From an uncultured SAR116 cluster alpha proteobacterium (lineage in GTDB: Bacteria > Pseudomonadota > Alphaproteobacteria > Puniceispirillales > Puniceispirillaceae): a stretch of 64,000 nucleotides of DNA. The stretch spans positions 54,115 to 118,114 of the forward strand of contig CACHXC010000003.1 in assembly GCA_902583715.1 (NCBI GenBank), given 5' to 3'. Shown in pieces: positions 50,037 through 59,512 of this stretch. Within the stretch, counting starts at the first letter, position 1. Each line of letters starts with the position of its first letter. The position numbers were made by a program, and so were the translations under genes. The notes beneath the pieces were generated by a model. It saw only the letters and a program-made list of their open reading frames with translations, searched no databases and was not told where the DNA came from.

Positions 50037-50912
50037 ATGAAGACCGATCATGGAGAAAGAACATTGACCTTGCTTGGTACTAAAGGTGGGCCAGCATTGA
50101 GGACTCCAGGGGTATCATTTTTGCCGACTTCAAATTTATTGTGCTTGGGGCGACGTAAAATTATAATTGACTGCGGTATTGGCGTCACGCAGGCACTCGT
50201 TCGTGCAGGACATAGCGCGTCAGCAATCACTGATATTTTCATTACGCACTTGCACTCTGATCATGTACTGGAGCTTGGTGGCCTGGTACACACCGCTTGG
50301 ACATCGGGTTTGCAACATCAGCTGGTGGTTCGTGGCCCGGTGGGTACGGCACGGGTCTGGTCGCATTTTCTTGAAATGATGGAAGTTGATATTGCAGTGC
50401 GCGTTTTGGATGAAGGCAGGCCGCACTTGTGTGATTTGGTCTCGGTTTCTGAATATGATGAGGGTGTTGTCGAAGAGAACTCCGACTTTACCGTTTCTTC
50501 ATTACGCACAATTCATCCGCCTATGCACGATTGTTTTGCGCTGAATTTTATATCTGAAGGGCAGAAAATATGTTTTACGGGAGATACTGCCTATATGCCA
50601 AGTCTCGCTGGTTTTGCTGAAAATGCCAGAATTCTTGTGCATGAAGCCATGCTTCAGTCGGGAGTTGACAATGTAACTTCCAAAACAAAAAATACTGACG
50701 AACGGCTCTACAGACATTTAATCGCCTCGCATAGTTTTGCGCATGAGGCCGGTCGCATCGCTCATGATGCTAGGGTAGAACTTTTGGTGCTGAGTCACCT
50801 TATACCAGCGGAACGAAGTATTGCTAAAGATGATGATTGGATAGCTGAAGTTCGCCAACATTTTAGTGGCAATGTCATTGTTGGTGCAGATGGCGTAAGA
50901 GTAATGGTTTAA
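50037..50912 (+). CDS. Metallo-beta-lactamase-fold hydrolase
   Basis: A 291-residue MBL-fold protein. THLHSDHVLELGGL gives the H-x-H-x-D-H zinc motif, a later His follows in R-T-I-H-P-P-M-H, the bridging Asp lies in F-T-G-D-T-A-Y and the last His in L-S-H-L. The organisation is like the RNase Z/arylsulfatase group. The N-terminus L-L-G-T-K-G-G-P is typical of that group. ATG 50037 is used; the ribosome site is weak and TTAGGAG lies far upstream. The substrate is unknown, and its place between photolyase and polyamine genes gives no clear hint. Confidence 0.83.
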   Translation: MKTDHGERTLTLLGTKGGPALRTPGVSFLPTSNLLCLGRRKIIIDCGIGVTQALVRAGHSASAITDIFITHLHSDHVLELGGLVHTAWTSGLQHQLVVRGPVGTARVWSHFLEMMEVDIAVRVLDEGRPHLCDLVSVSEYDEGVVEENSDFTVSSLRTIHPPMHDCFALNFISEGQKICFTGDTAYMPSLAGFAENARILVHEAMLQSGVDNVTSKTKNTDERLYRHLIASHSFAHEAGRIAHDARVELLVLSHLIPAERSIAKDDDWIAEVRQHFSGNVIVGADGVRVMV

Positions 50913-51127
50913 TTTTGTTTGTGAATCATCGCACTGTGTTTGAATTGATGGCTTGCCGAATTTCTGGGATATTAAAAACGGCCCCAGCATAGAACGAGTG
51001 TTATGCGATTAAATAGCCGTAACGCCAGAGGTATGGGCAAAGGTTTTCCAAATGTTCGAACTGTACTCTGCTGATACTTATGGAGAAGAGCGGTCTCAGC
51101 GCTACAGTTAGACAAACCAAATTGTAT

Positions 51128-51157
51128 GGCATGGAGTTTTGGCTCCACGCTGATGCC
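51128..51157 (+). other. Leader hairpin upstream of the PuuA-like gene
   Basis: Nested arms GGCAT (51128-51132) with ATGCC (51153-51157) and GGAG (51133-51136) with CTCC (51143-51146) form a bulged hairpin 29 bases before ATG 51186. The 273-base gap around it holds no gene. Function unknown. Confidence 0.3.
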
Positions 51158-51185
51158 GCAAAGTTTTAAGAGGAGTAGAGAATCC

Positions 51186-52553
51186 ATGTCAGAAATTCTA
51201 TCGATGAAATCACTGCGCTCTCTTGTAAAAAGTGGCAGCATTGATACTGTTATTGCTGCCTTTCCCGATATGCAGGGACGGCTGATGGGCAAACGGTTCC
51301 ATGCGCAGTTTTTTGTTGATCATGCTTGGGAAGAGACGCATTGCTGTAATTACCTGATTGCTACCGATCTTGAAATGGCAACTGTTGATGGCTATGAATC
51401 AACTAGCTGGTCGGCTGGCTATGGCGATTATGCCATGCGGCCTGATCTTGACACATTATGTGTTCTGCCATGGCTGGAAGGCACCGCGATGGTATTATGC
51501 GATTTGCTGGACCATCATATGCATGAATTAGTGCCGCACGCCCCACGTACCGTGCTAAAGCAACAGCTGAAGCGGGCGGCAGATCTGGGCCTGAGCATGA
51601 TGGCCGCCACCGAGTTGGAATTTTTTGTGTTTCGAGAAACCTTCGAGACCATCCGCGATACGGGCTATCATGCGATGACGCCTATCAGCCCCTACAATGA
51701 AGATTACCATATTTTCCAGACGACAAAAGAAGAGAGCCTTATGCGGCAAATTCGCAATGGGCTGCATGGTGCCGGTATTGCTGTTGAAAATACCAAGGGT
51801 GAAGCTGATGCCGGTCAGGCGGAAATCAATGTGCATTATGCCGATGCGTTACGTATGGGGGACGTGCATGTCATGGTCAAAAATGCTGTAAAGGAAATTG
51901 CCTTTTTGAATGACCGGGCGATCACATTTTTGGCCAAATGGCATCATGATTATGCCGGTTCATCAAGCCATATCCACCAATCACTTCGTCTTGTAGATGG
52001 TGAGCCGGTGTTTTTTGACCCGGCACAACCGCATGGCATGTCAAAAATGATGCAGAGCTATCTTGCCGGGCTTTTGAACTATGCAGATGATACAACCTAT
52101 TTTCTAGCGCCTTATGTCAATTCTTATAAGCGTTTTAAAGCTGGCACCTTTGCGCCAACCAAGGCGATCTGGTCGATTGATAACCGTACGGCCGGCTACC
52201 GGGTCGTCGCCGAGAACAGCCAGAATATTCGGGTAGAATGCCGTGTTGGTGGGTCTGATCTTAACCCCTACCTGGCACTGGCAAGTCAATTGGCCGCTGG
52301 GCTGAAAGGCATCGAAGATAATTTGACGCTTGAAGCCAAATTCACAGGCGACGCCTATCAAGCGGATGCCGCCCGATCAATCCCTGCCAGCCTGCGAGAT
52401 GCAACCGTCGCACTTGATCAGTCGAAAATGCTGCGGGCGGCGATGGGGGATGCGGTGGTCGATCATTATGTACGGGCGGCCCGTTGGGAACAGGAAGATT
52501 TTGATGGCAAGGTCACTGATTATGAGGTGCGCCGCGGATTCGAGAGAGCCTAA
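51186..52553 (+). CDS. puuA: Gamma-glutamylpolyamine synthetase-like protein (glutamine synthetase family)
   Basis: A 455-residue glutamine synthetase-fold ligase: F-P-D-M-Q-G-R-L-M-G-K-R at the N-terminal grasp domain, A-T-E-L-E-F-F-V-F and A-G-Q-A-E-I-N-V for metal and glutamate, S-S-S-H-I-H-Q-S-L for ATP, N-S-Y-K-R-F, and N-I-R-V-E-C-R. It differs from the GmaS-type enzyme at 33491 and belongs to the PuuA-like group that joins glutamate to putrescine or another amine. ATG 51186 follows AAGAGGAG; the in-frame ATG at 51126 has none. It opens the + strand set with aldehyde dehydrogenase (2 bases later) and iron alcohol dehydrogenase. Confidence 0.83.
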   Translation: MSEILSMKSLRSLVKSGSIDTVIAAFPDMQGRLMGKRFHAQFFVDHAWEETHCCNYLIATDLEMATVDGYESTSWSAGYGDYAMRPDLDTLCVLPWLEGTAMVLCDLLDHHMHELVPHAPRTVLKQQLKRAADLGLSMMAATELEFFVFRETFETIRDTGYHAMTPISPYNEDYHIFQTTKEESLMRQIRNGLHGAGIAVENTKGEADAGQAEINVHYADALRMGDVHVMVKNAVKEIAFLNDRAITFLAKWHHDYAGSSSHIHQSLRLVDGEPVFFDPAQPHGMSKMMQSYLAGLLNYADDTTYFLAPYVNSYKRFKAGTFAPTKAIWSIDNRTAGYRVVAENSQNIRVECRVGGSDLNPYLALASQLAAGLKGIEDNLTLEAKFTGDAYQADAARSIPASLRDATVALDQSKMLRAAMGDAVVDHYVRAARWEQEDFDGKVTDYEVRRGFERA

Positions 52554-52555
52554 AT

Positions 52556-53938
52556 ATGTCAGTGGAATTAAAATGTATCTCGCCAGTTGATGACACCCTT
52601 TATGCTGTGCGCGAGGCATTATCGCTGGCGGCGGCCAGACAAGCTGTGGCCAAGGCGCATGCGGCGCAAGCTGAATGGGCGGCGCGCCCACTGGCCGAAC
52701 GTATAGATTTGTTGAGGGCCGCGGTGGCCATCATCGGCCAGCAAAATGATGACATCGTACCGGAATTGGCATGGCAAATGGGACGGCCTGTTCGCTATGG
52801 CGGGGAATTTGGCGGCTTTCAAGAGCGTTCCAGCTACATGGCAGACATTGCCCCGCGCAGTCTAGCGCCCATTGCTATCGAGGACAGCAATAAATTTCAG
52901 CGCTACATAAAACGCGTGCCGCATGGGGCGGTGCTAGTGATTGCGCCATGGAATTATCCCTATATGACGGCGATCAATGCGGTGGCACCGGCGCTGATTG
53001 CTGGAAATGTGGTGTTGCTGAAACATGCCACGCAAACTATTCTGGTTGGCGAACGGTTGACGCAGGCATTTCACAAGGCTGGCGTGCCAGCGGCCGTGTT
53101 CCAGAATTTATATCTGGATCATGCCACCACCGCACAATTGATTGCTGATAAATTATTTGGTTTTGTGAATTTCACCGGGTCGGTCAGTGGTGGCCGGGCC
53201 ATTGAACAGGCGGCGGCAGGCAGTTTTACCGGGCTTGGGCTTGAACTTGGCGGCAAAGATCCGGGCTATGTGATGAATGATGCCGATATTGAGACGGCGG
53301 CTGACACGCTGATTGATGGCGCGATGTTTAATTCTGGTCAGTGCTGTTGCGGCATAGAACGCATTTATGTGGCGGATGCTGTGTTTGACCAGTTTGTTGA
53401 AAAAGCAGTGTCCATTGTGAATGGCTACAAACTGGGCAATCCGCTTGATCCCGACACAACATTGGGGCCCATGGCACATAAACGTTTTGCCACCTTGGTC
53501 CGTGCCCAAACCGACGATGCGGTATCGCGTGGGGCGCGGGCACTGATTGACCCGGCAGCGTTCCCGGCAAATAACGGGGCGTATCTGATGCCACAGATTC
53601 TGTTGGATGTCGATCACACCATGCTGGTGATGCGTGAAGAGAGCTTTGGCCCGGTGGTTGGCATTATGAAAGTCAAAGATGATGCTGAAGCCATCGGGTT
53701 GATGAATGACAGCGACTATGGTTTAACCGCGGCGTTGTGGACGAATGATCTTGATCGTGCCACGCAAATTGCTGATCAATTGGAGACAGGCACGGTATTT
53801 ATGAACAGATGTGATTATCTTGACCCAGCATTATGCTGGACTGGCTGTAAAGATACCGGGCGTGGCGGCAGCTTGTCGGAAATTGGGTTTCACAATTTAA
53901 CCCGGCCTAAATCTTACCATATGAAAAAGGCCTTATAA
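52556..53938 (+). CDS. Aldehyde dehydrogenase
   Basis: A 460-residue aldehyde dehydrogenase. The catalytic Cys264 is in NSGQCCCG (three cysteines in a row), the base Glu230 in LELGGKDP, and N-F-T-G-S-V is a cofactor loop. The usual length is about 470-490. In a PuuABC-type route it would oxidise gamma-glutamyl-gamma-aminobutyraldehyde. It starts 2 bases after the ligase gene and ends 2 bases before the iron alcohol dehydrogenase gene. The alternative is a general aldehyde dehydrogenase acting on the alcohol dehydrogenase product. Confidence 0.88.
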   Translation: MSVELKCISPVDDTLYAVREALSLAAARQAVAKAHAAQAEWAARPLAERIDLLRAAVAIIGQQNDDIVPELAWQMGRPVRYGGEFGGFQERSSYMADIAPRSLAPIAIEDSNKFQRYIKRVPHGAVLVIAPWNYPYMTAINAVAPALIAGNVVLLKHATQTILVGERLTQAFHKAGVPAAVFQNLYLDHATTAQLIADKLFGFVNFTGSVSGGRAIEQAAAGSFTGLGLELGGKDPGYVMNDADIETAADTLIDGAMFNSGQCCCGIERIYVADAVFDQFVEKAVSIVNGYKLGNPLDPDTTLGPMAHKRFATLVRAQTDDAVSRGARALIDPAAFPANNGAYLMPQILLDVDHTMLVMREESFGPVVGIMKVKDDAEAIGLMNDSDYGLTAALWTNDLDRATQIADQLETGTVFMNRCDYLDPALCWTGCKDTGRGGSLSEIGFHNLTRPKSYHMKKAL

Positions 53939-53940
53939 CG

Positions 53941-55095
53941 ATGACGTTGACAGCAAATTGGTCTTATCCAACGACCATTTGGTTTGGTGCTGGCCGGATT
54001 GCTGAACTTGCCAAAGCTTGCCAGCACGCCCGCATTAAAAAGCCGTTACTTGTCACAGATAAAGGTCTGGCTAATTTACCCATTACCCAAAATGCGCTGG
54101 CTAGTCTGACAGCAGCCGGGCTTGATGCGGCGCTGTTTGCCGAGGTTGACCCCAACCCCACCGAGACTAATATGCAGGCTGGGCTGGAAGTTTATAAAGC
54201 TGGTGGTCATGATGGGGTGATTGCCTTTGGTGGCGGTTCAGGCCTTGACCTTGGCAAGGTGATTGCGTTTATGGTCGGGCAAACCCGTCCAGTCTGGGAT
54301 TTTGAGGATATTGGCGATTGGTGGACACGTGCCAATGCTGATGTGATTGCCCCTATTATTGCTGTGCCGACAACCGCTGGTACCGGATCAGAGGTTGGTC
54401 GGGCGTCGGTTATTACCAATTCACAAACGGCGGAAAAGAAAATTATTTTCCACCCGAAAATATTGCCAACTGTGGTAATTTGTGACCCCGAACTGACGGT
54501 TGGAATGCCTAATTTTATCACCGCGGGTACTGGCATGGATGCCTTTGCCCATTGTCTGGAGGCGTTTTCATCACCGCATTACCATCCAATGAGCCAAGGC
54601 ATTGCCCTAGAAGGCATGCGGTTGGTCAAAGAGAATCTGACAGCCGTTTACGCTGATCCCGCCAATCTTACCGGACGCGCCCATATGATGAGTGCAGCGA
54701 TGATGGGGGCAACAGCCTTTCAAAAAGGCCTTGGGGCGATCCATGCTTTATCGCATCCTATTGGAGCGATTTATCATACCCATCATGGCACCACAAATGC
54801 TGTCGTTATGCAGGCAGTGATGCGGTTTAACCGAAGTGAAATTGAAGACCGGTTTGTGGCTGTGGCACGTTATCTTGGCATCGAGGGCGGCTTTGACGGG
54901 TTTTATGATTTTGTTGGTGGGCTGGTGACGCATTTAAATATTCCAAAAAACCTGACCGATCTGGGCCTACGCGACCTTGGTGATGCTGATCTTGACCGCA
55001 TCGTTGCGGCGGCACTTATCGACCCTAGTGCCGGGGGGAACCCGCGCGAGCTGACCGCCAAAAATACACGTGCATTGCTGGAGGCTTGTTTTTAG
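53941..55095 (+). CDS. Iron-containing alcohol dehydrogenase
   Basis: A 384-residue group III alcohol dehydrogenase. NAD binding is at GGGSGLDLGKV. The metal ligands lie in GTGMDAFAHCLEAF (Asp and His) and LSHPIGAIYHTHHG (two His). The gene is coupled 2 bases behind the aldehyde dehydrogenase. Members convert alcohols and aldehydes or oxidise amino alcohols. Its pairing with a glutamylamine ligase and aldehyde dehydrogenase suggests an amino alcohol (ethanolamine- or propanolamine-like) might be the real substrate of the set. This is inference. Confidence 0.88.
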   Translation: MTLTANWSYPTTIWFGAGRIAELAKACQHARIKKPLLVTDKGLANLPITQNALASLTAAGLDAALFAEVDPNPTETNMQAGLEVYKAGGHDGVIAFGGGSGLDLGKVIAFMVGQTRPVWDFEDIGDWWTRANADVIAPIIAVPTTAGTGSEVGRASVITNSQTAEKKIIFHPKILPTVVICDPELTVGMPNFITAGTGMDAFAHCLEAFSSPHYHPMSQGIALEGMRLVKENLTAVYADPANLTGRAHMMSAAMMGATAFQKGLGAIHALSHPIGAIYHTHHGTTNAVVMQAVMRFNRSEIEDRFVAVARYLGIEGGFDGFYDFVGGLVTHLNIPKNLTDLGLRDLGDADLDRIVAAALIDPSAGGNPRELTAKNTRALLEACF

Positions 55096-55134
55096 CCGGG
55101 CTGAGATGACCGGCGAGGCCAGAGCGGGTGCGGT

Positions 55135-56307
55135 CTATGACAGCCAGATTCCGATCACCCGCTCAGCCGCAATGCCGATGCCGATAACGCCAATCACCAA
55201 GGATGCGGGATCAGCGATAAAATGCCGGTAACCATCTGGTGAAAGTGGCAGTAAATGGCTGAGCATCAAGGCGGTGGCAATCACCGTGATCTGACCTAGC
55301 TCGACACCAACGTTAAAGCTGATCAGGCTGATTAGAAAATCAGTGCTTGGCAGGCCGATATCAGAGAGCACAGCGGCAAAGCCAAGACCGTGTAACAACC
55401 CAAAAGCAAAAATGATCAGCAACCGTGATAAGCGCAGCTTTTTCTGCCATAGATTTTCCAGTGCCACATAAGCGATTGACGCGGCAATCAACGGTTCAAC
55501 AATTGTTGCGGGCACGGTGACCAGCCCGCGTGACGCCAATGCCAAGGTCAGGCTGTGGGCAAGGGTGAAAATGGTGATTTGCACAAGCAAAGGGCGCCAG
55601 CGGGGGGCATAGAAAAACAGGCCAAGAACAAATAAAATATGGTCAAATCCGCGCGGGATGATATGAATAAATCCAATCTTGATATAATTGCTGATCACCG
55701 CTGATAACGGCACCGCTGTCGCGCCAACTGCGCTGATGGGTGGGCTAAGACTGCCCCCATTTAAAAGACCGGTATAAAGGCTGTTCGGGTCTATTGATGC
55801 CCCTGCAGATGCACCGGCCATTTGGCGCAGGATAAGATCGCCTAGCCGTGCATCCCATCCAAAGCGAATGGCACTTTCATATGCTGGCATCGGTGCTGTG
55901 ATAATGGCTGTACTGATGCGTGGCAGGCTGAGATCAATATCTTCCTCACTAGTAAAATCGACTAGTTCAAACTCAAGTCGCTCATTGCCGGCTTGACCGT
56001 TGAGCTGGTCTGCGAAGGCGGGCCATTTTTTGGCAAATTCTTTGCCGAGCGTAACCGGTGGCAATTGCCGCATGCGGTCATAGGTGGCAGCGTTGGGGGC
56101 GTCATCGCTGTCAGTAAATTCGCTGGCGTCAATATCGGCTAAAAACAGTTCAGCATTGAGTCTGATGGTGACCGAAACTTGCGATGGCGACACGGTGATG
56201 TCAGCAATGGCTGGCCGCATTTCATGGGCATAGGCAGATAAATGGCTTAAAAGCAACAGTAGAAGCGCGGTGAAAAAATGGCGATAAATTGCTTTACAAA
56301 TAGGCAT
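55135..56307 (-). CDS. HupE/UreJ family membrane protein
   Basis: A 390-residue protein with a signal-like N-terminus ending L-S-A-Y-A-H-E-M. A periplasmic domain of about 160 residues follows, then a HupE/UreJ_2 membrane part with six or seven spans including HIIPRGFDHILFVLGLFF and F-G-L-L-H-G-L-G-F-A. HupE/UreJ proteins are linked to nickel or cobalt handling, but this large two-domain form is uncharacterised. It is divergent from, and overlaps the start region of, the DUF4198 gene, another family tied to metal transport. Confidence 0.78.
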   Translation of the reverse strand: MPICKAIYRHFFTALLLLLLSHLSAYAHEMRPAIADITVSPSQVSVTIRLNAELFLADIDASEFTDSDDAPNAATYDRMRQLPPVTLGKEFAKKWPAFADQLNGQAGNERLEFELVDFTSEEDIDLSLPRISTAIITAPMPAYESAIRFGWDARLGDLILRQMAGASAGASIDPNSLYTGLLNGGSLSPPISAVGATAVPLSAVISNYIKIGFIHIIPRGFDHILFVLGLFFYAPRWRPLLVQITIFTLAHSLTLALASRGLVTVPATIVEPLIAASIAYVALENLWQKKLRLSRLLIIFAFGLLHGLGFAAVLSDIGLPSTDFLISLISFNVGVELGQITVIATALMLSHLLPLSPDGYRHFIADPASLVIGVIGIGIAAERVIGIWLS

Positions 56308-56361
56308 GAATGGTCTGGACTCAGAACAATAAGTCGCCTGTGTACCTCGGGATTTTCAAAA

Positions 56362-57177
56362 ATGCAAATCATCTCTTACCTCGCTGTTACTATGCTGGTA
56401 GGGCTGGTGTCTTTGCCATCATATGCGCATGAATTTTGGATGGAGCCGTCTGATTTTCAGCCACAAGTGGGTGATGTGGTCACAGTTGATCTGGTGATTG
56501 GCACTCATTTTGATGGATTTTCCTCGCCCTATACGCCGGATGAGATTGCCGCATTTGGATTGATTGATGCGGCTGGTACCACGCCAATCACCGGCCGGTT
56601 TGGTGATTTGCCAGCCGGTCAATTTAATGCCGCACAAGCGGGGCTGTTATTGTTGTACCATCAAACCACCCCATCCTATGTGACCTACACAAAGCCAGAA
56701 AAATTCATCAGCTTTGCGGTTGAAAAAGGGTTTGCTGATGTCGCGGCACGTTATCAGAAGCAGGCGGCTGAAAATTTTCGGCTGGTTGAGAAGTATCGTC
56801 GGTTTGCCAAAAGTCTGATTATGGTGGGGCCCGCTTCTGGGAAGGATCAGCTTTTAGGATTAGAAATGGAATTGGTGGCGTTAACAAACCCCTACCAACA
56901 GCCAGTTTCCAAAGAATTTACTGTGGCTGTGTATGAGTCTGGCGTGCCGCGCCCGGGGGCACAGGTAACGGTTTTTATTCGCCACACACCGCGTGATGTA
57001 GAAAAGAAAATCATCATAGCTGATGGCCGCGGGCAGGTACATCTGCCACTGTTGCCGGGTCGGCACTATCTTTTTGATAGTGTGAAATTGCAACCTATCA
57101 TAGATACTGACCCGATCAAAAATGCTGAATGGGAGTCATTATGGGCGGCGCTTACATTTGCTGTGCCGGAAGGTTAG
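56362..57177 (+). CDS. DUF4198 domain-containing periplasmic protein
   Basis: A 271-residue exported protein with signal peptide ending S-Y-A, then HEFWMEPSDFQPQVGD, the conserved mature start of DUF4198. Later there is an Ig-like beta domain (P-G-A-Q-V-T-V-F-I). ATG 56362 is chosen because the signal peptide starts there; the in-frame ATG at 56278 lies inside the divergent HupE gene. Members accompany nickel and cobalt uptake genes and may bind metal through the N-terminal His. The next gene begins 3 bases after its stop, an odd coupling with a flavin oxidase. Confidence 0.77.
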   Translation: MQIISYLAVTMLVGLVSLPSYAHEFWMEPSDFQPQVGDVVTVDLVIGTHFDGFSSPYTPDEIAAFGLIDAAGTTPITGRFGDLPAGQFNAAQAGLLLLYHQTTPSYVTYTKPEKFISFAVEKGFADVAARYQKQAAENFRLVEKYRRFAKSLIMVGPASGKDQLLGLEMELVALTNPYQQPVSKEFTVAVYESGVPRPGAQVTVFIRHTPRDVEKKIIIADGRGQVHLPLLPGRHYLFDSVKLQPIIDTDPIKNAEWESLWAALTFAVPEG

Positions 57178-57180
57178 CAT

Positions 57181-58506
57181 ATGCAGATCAGACTTATCAC
57201 AACGCCCTATTGGTGGGACGCCGCACCACCAGCCGATGCGGCGCCAACTGAATGGCAAAACCGCGCCGATGTTGTCATTATTGGTGGCGGGTTTACCGGA
57301 TTTGGTGCGGCCATACCCTTGGCGCGGGCTGGGCTGAAGGTGGTGATTGTTGAAAAAGATAAAATCGGTGCTGGCGCATCAACCCGCAATGGCGGCATCA
57401 CAAGTGGCAATTTGCGCCATTCCTATAACAAATTATCCAAGAAATTTGGTCTAGAAAAAGCCGCAAAATTTTATCAGGAAGCGCATGCTGCCCGGCAAGA
57501 TCTGATCAGTTTCATCACCGACGAACAGATTGATTGTGATCTTCAGCTTTGTGGCCGGTTTGCCGGGGCAACCCAGCCACGCGCGCTGGCCGCTATGCAA
57601 AGTGAAGCTGACAATCTGTCAAAAATCACCGGTGTTGTGCCGGTCATCTATGACAAGGCAGGTCTTGCCGCCCATATTGATAGTGATAAATATTGTGGCG
57701 GCGTCTGGCGTGATGATATTGGTGGTATACACCCGGCTAAATTGCTTGCTGGTATGCATCGGGTCGCGGTGTCAGCAGGGGCACAAATATTTACCGGTGC
57801 AGCGGTGTCTTCGGTCCGGCGCATAGAGGCCGGGGCAGATGCGTCTTTTAGTGTGGACACCAGTAAAGGCCAAATCACCGCGGGGCACGTGATCACCGCG
57901 ACCAACGCCTACAGCGATTCCGCTACGCCGTGGTTGCGGCGCCGTTTGGTGCCGGTGATTTCTGAAATGATCGCGACCGAGGAGCTTGGCGAAAATCGGG
58001 TGCGAAGCCTCATGCCGAGCAAAAGTATGTATAGTGAAAGCCTGCAAATTGGTCATTATTTTCGGCCATCACCCGATGGCAAACGGATTTTGCTTGGCGG
58101 CAGGCGGATGGATTCTGACCCTACGATCGCGGCCGAGCGGTTGCGTGCCGGACTGGTGTCTATTTTGCCAGATTTGGCAGATTGTGCAATCACTCATCAC
58201 TGGTTTGGGTTTGTCGCATTTCCGTTTGACCAGCTACCAAAACTGACCGTGCATGATGGGGTTATTTACCCGGCTGGTTATTGCGGGTCTGGCACGGTTT
58301 GGGCCCGATGGTTGGGACAAAAGGCGGCGCAGATGGTGCTTGGTGATGTGGCCGGTGCAAGCTCTGGTAACGCAGGGTCTGCCGATTCTGTTTTTGCTGA
58401 TCTGCCGTTTCGTAGCATGCCGTTTTATTCAGGCGAACCATGGTTTTTACCGCTTGCGATGCGGTTTTATGCAGTGCAAGACAAACTAGCAAATCTGCGA
58501 ACATAG
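57181..58506 (+). CDS. puuB: FAD-dependent amine oxidase, gamma-glutamylputrescine oxidase-like
   Basis: A 441-residue DAO-family flavoprotein. The dinucleotide fold is VVIIGGGFTGFGAA, then V-I-V-E-K-D-K-I-G-A-G-A-S-T-R-N-G-G, and the C-terminal G-Y-C-G-S-G-T-V-W-A flavin loop. The G-A-G-A-S-x-R-N-G-G block is shared with PuuB and related glutamylamine oxidases. It would oxidise the gamma-glutamylated amine made by the ligase at 51186, giving an aldehyde, hydrogen peroxide and ammonia. Its position, 3 bases after the DUF4198 gene and 2 kb from the ligase, is looser than in E. coli. Confidence 0.8.
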   Translation: MQIRLITTPYWWDAAPPADAAPTEWQNRADVVIIGGGFTGFGAAIPLARAGLKVVIVEKDKIGAGASTRNGGITSGNLRHSYNKLSKKFGLEKAAKFYQEAHAARQDLISFITDEQIDCDLQLCGRFAGATQPRALAAMQSEADNLSKITGVVPVIYDKAGLAAHIDSDKYCGGVWRDDIGGIHPAKLLAGMHRVAVSAGAQIFTGAAVSSVRRIEAGADASFSVDTSKGQITAGHVITATNAYSDSATPWLRRRLVPVISEMIATEELGENRVRSLMPSKSMYSESLQIGHYFRPSPDGKRILLGGRRMDSDPTIAAERLRAGLVSILPDLADCAITHHWFGFVAFPFDQLPKLTVHDGVIYPAGYCGSGTVWARWLGQKAAQMVLGDVAGASSGNAGSADSVFADLPFRSMPFYSGEPWFLPLAMRFYAVQDKLANLRT

Positions 58507-58633
58507 CAGGGTCTGCTCAGGTCAAGCGGCCCCCTATGTGACGCTAATCAGGTTTATTTGCCCTATCGAAATTCCGGGTAAAACCCGGCATAGTGATAGG
58601 GGGTTGTCAGGGGCTTTGAGGGGATCTGCCATT

Positions 58634-59497
58634 ATGAAATATATCAATAAGGCGCATATGCCAGATGACGCCGATGCGCGGCGCGGTGTGCCGCCGGTAA
58701 TCTGTTATCCAACTGACAGCTTGCCAACCACTGGCGCCAGCATTTTGGACACCGCACGGCAATCGCTCGAAAAAATTGACGAGGTGCTTGTGCCGCCGCG
58801 TGAGGCGCGCTGTTTCGAGGTGCCGGCAGGCCATTTCTTTCGGATTGTGAGCGTTGATGGTTCGCAGGTCGGAGATTTGAATTTATGGCAAGCAAACAAT
58901 CTTGATGAGCGGTTTTATGCTGGCAAAACCCGTGCTTTGCATGGCACGCATCTGTCGACCGGAGACCGGCTATGGTCAAGTTTTCCGTTTATGCGGCCAT
59001 TGGCGAGGATCACCTATGACACGCTGGACTGGTATGGTTGGGATGATGATGGCGGTTCTGTCCATGACGTGATTGGCACAAGGTGCGACCCCTATACAGC
59101 CAAGTTACTGGCTGATGTTGACTATCATCATTGCTGTCATTCTAACTTGATCCGGGCGCTGGCCGACCATCGCCAGCTAGATTTTGCTGTTGCAGAACCG
59201 CTGGTTCATGATGTTTTAAACGTGTTTATGTGTACCGGTTTTACCCACGATACACATCAATATTTTATGAAAGCCAGCCCCGTACGCCCTGGTGATTTTC
59301 TGGAATTTTTTGCCGAGACCGATCTTCTGGGCGGGCTATCAGCCTGTCCGGGGGGCGATTGTTCTGCAGAACATTCATCGGATGTGGCACGGTGCTATCC
59401 GCTGTTGGTTGAATTATTTAAATCAAATGAACCAGCGCTTGCTGACTATCAGCCCTTGGCCCCAAGCGGCTATGGACGACAGCATCAGGATGTATAA
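58634..59497 (+). CDS. DUF1989 (urea carboxylase-associated) family protein
   Basis: A 287-residue member of the DUF1989 family: G-S-Q-V-G-D-L-N-L-W, H-G-T-H-L-S-T-G-D-R-L-W-S, D-Y-H-H-C-C-H-S-N-L and C-P-G-G-D-C-S. The family accompanies urea carboxylase and some transporter and amidohydrolase genes. Relatives participate in guanidine and urea degradation, but the chemistry of individual members is often unknown. Conserved His and Cys suggest metal binding. ATG 58634 follows GAGGGGAT; an in-frame start at 58538 lacks such a site. It ends the putrescine-type gene set. Confidence 0.78.
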   Translation: MKYINKAHMPDDADARRGVPPVICYPTDSLPTTGASILDTARQSLEKIDEVLVPPREARCFEVPAGHFFRIVSVDGSQVGDLNLWQANNLDERFYAGKTRALHGTHLSTGDRLWSSFPFMRPLARITYDTLDWYGWDDDGGSVHDVIGTRCDPYTAKLLADVDYHHCCHSNLIRALADHRQLDFAVAEPLVHDVLNVFMCTGFTHDTHQYFMKASPVRPGDFLEFFAETDLLGGLSACPGGDCSAEHSSDVARCYPLLVELFKSNEPALADYQPLAPSGYGRQHQDV

Positions 59498-59512
59498 AAG
59501 CCTGTAGCTGGT

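Noticed and set aside
55095..55114. GCCGG/CCGGC repeat between the convergent alcohol dehydrogenase and HupE genes, considered as bidirectional terminator
   Set aside because: It is a short stem with a 10-base loop and no T-tract on either side.
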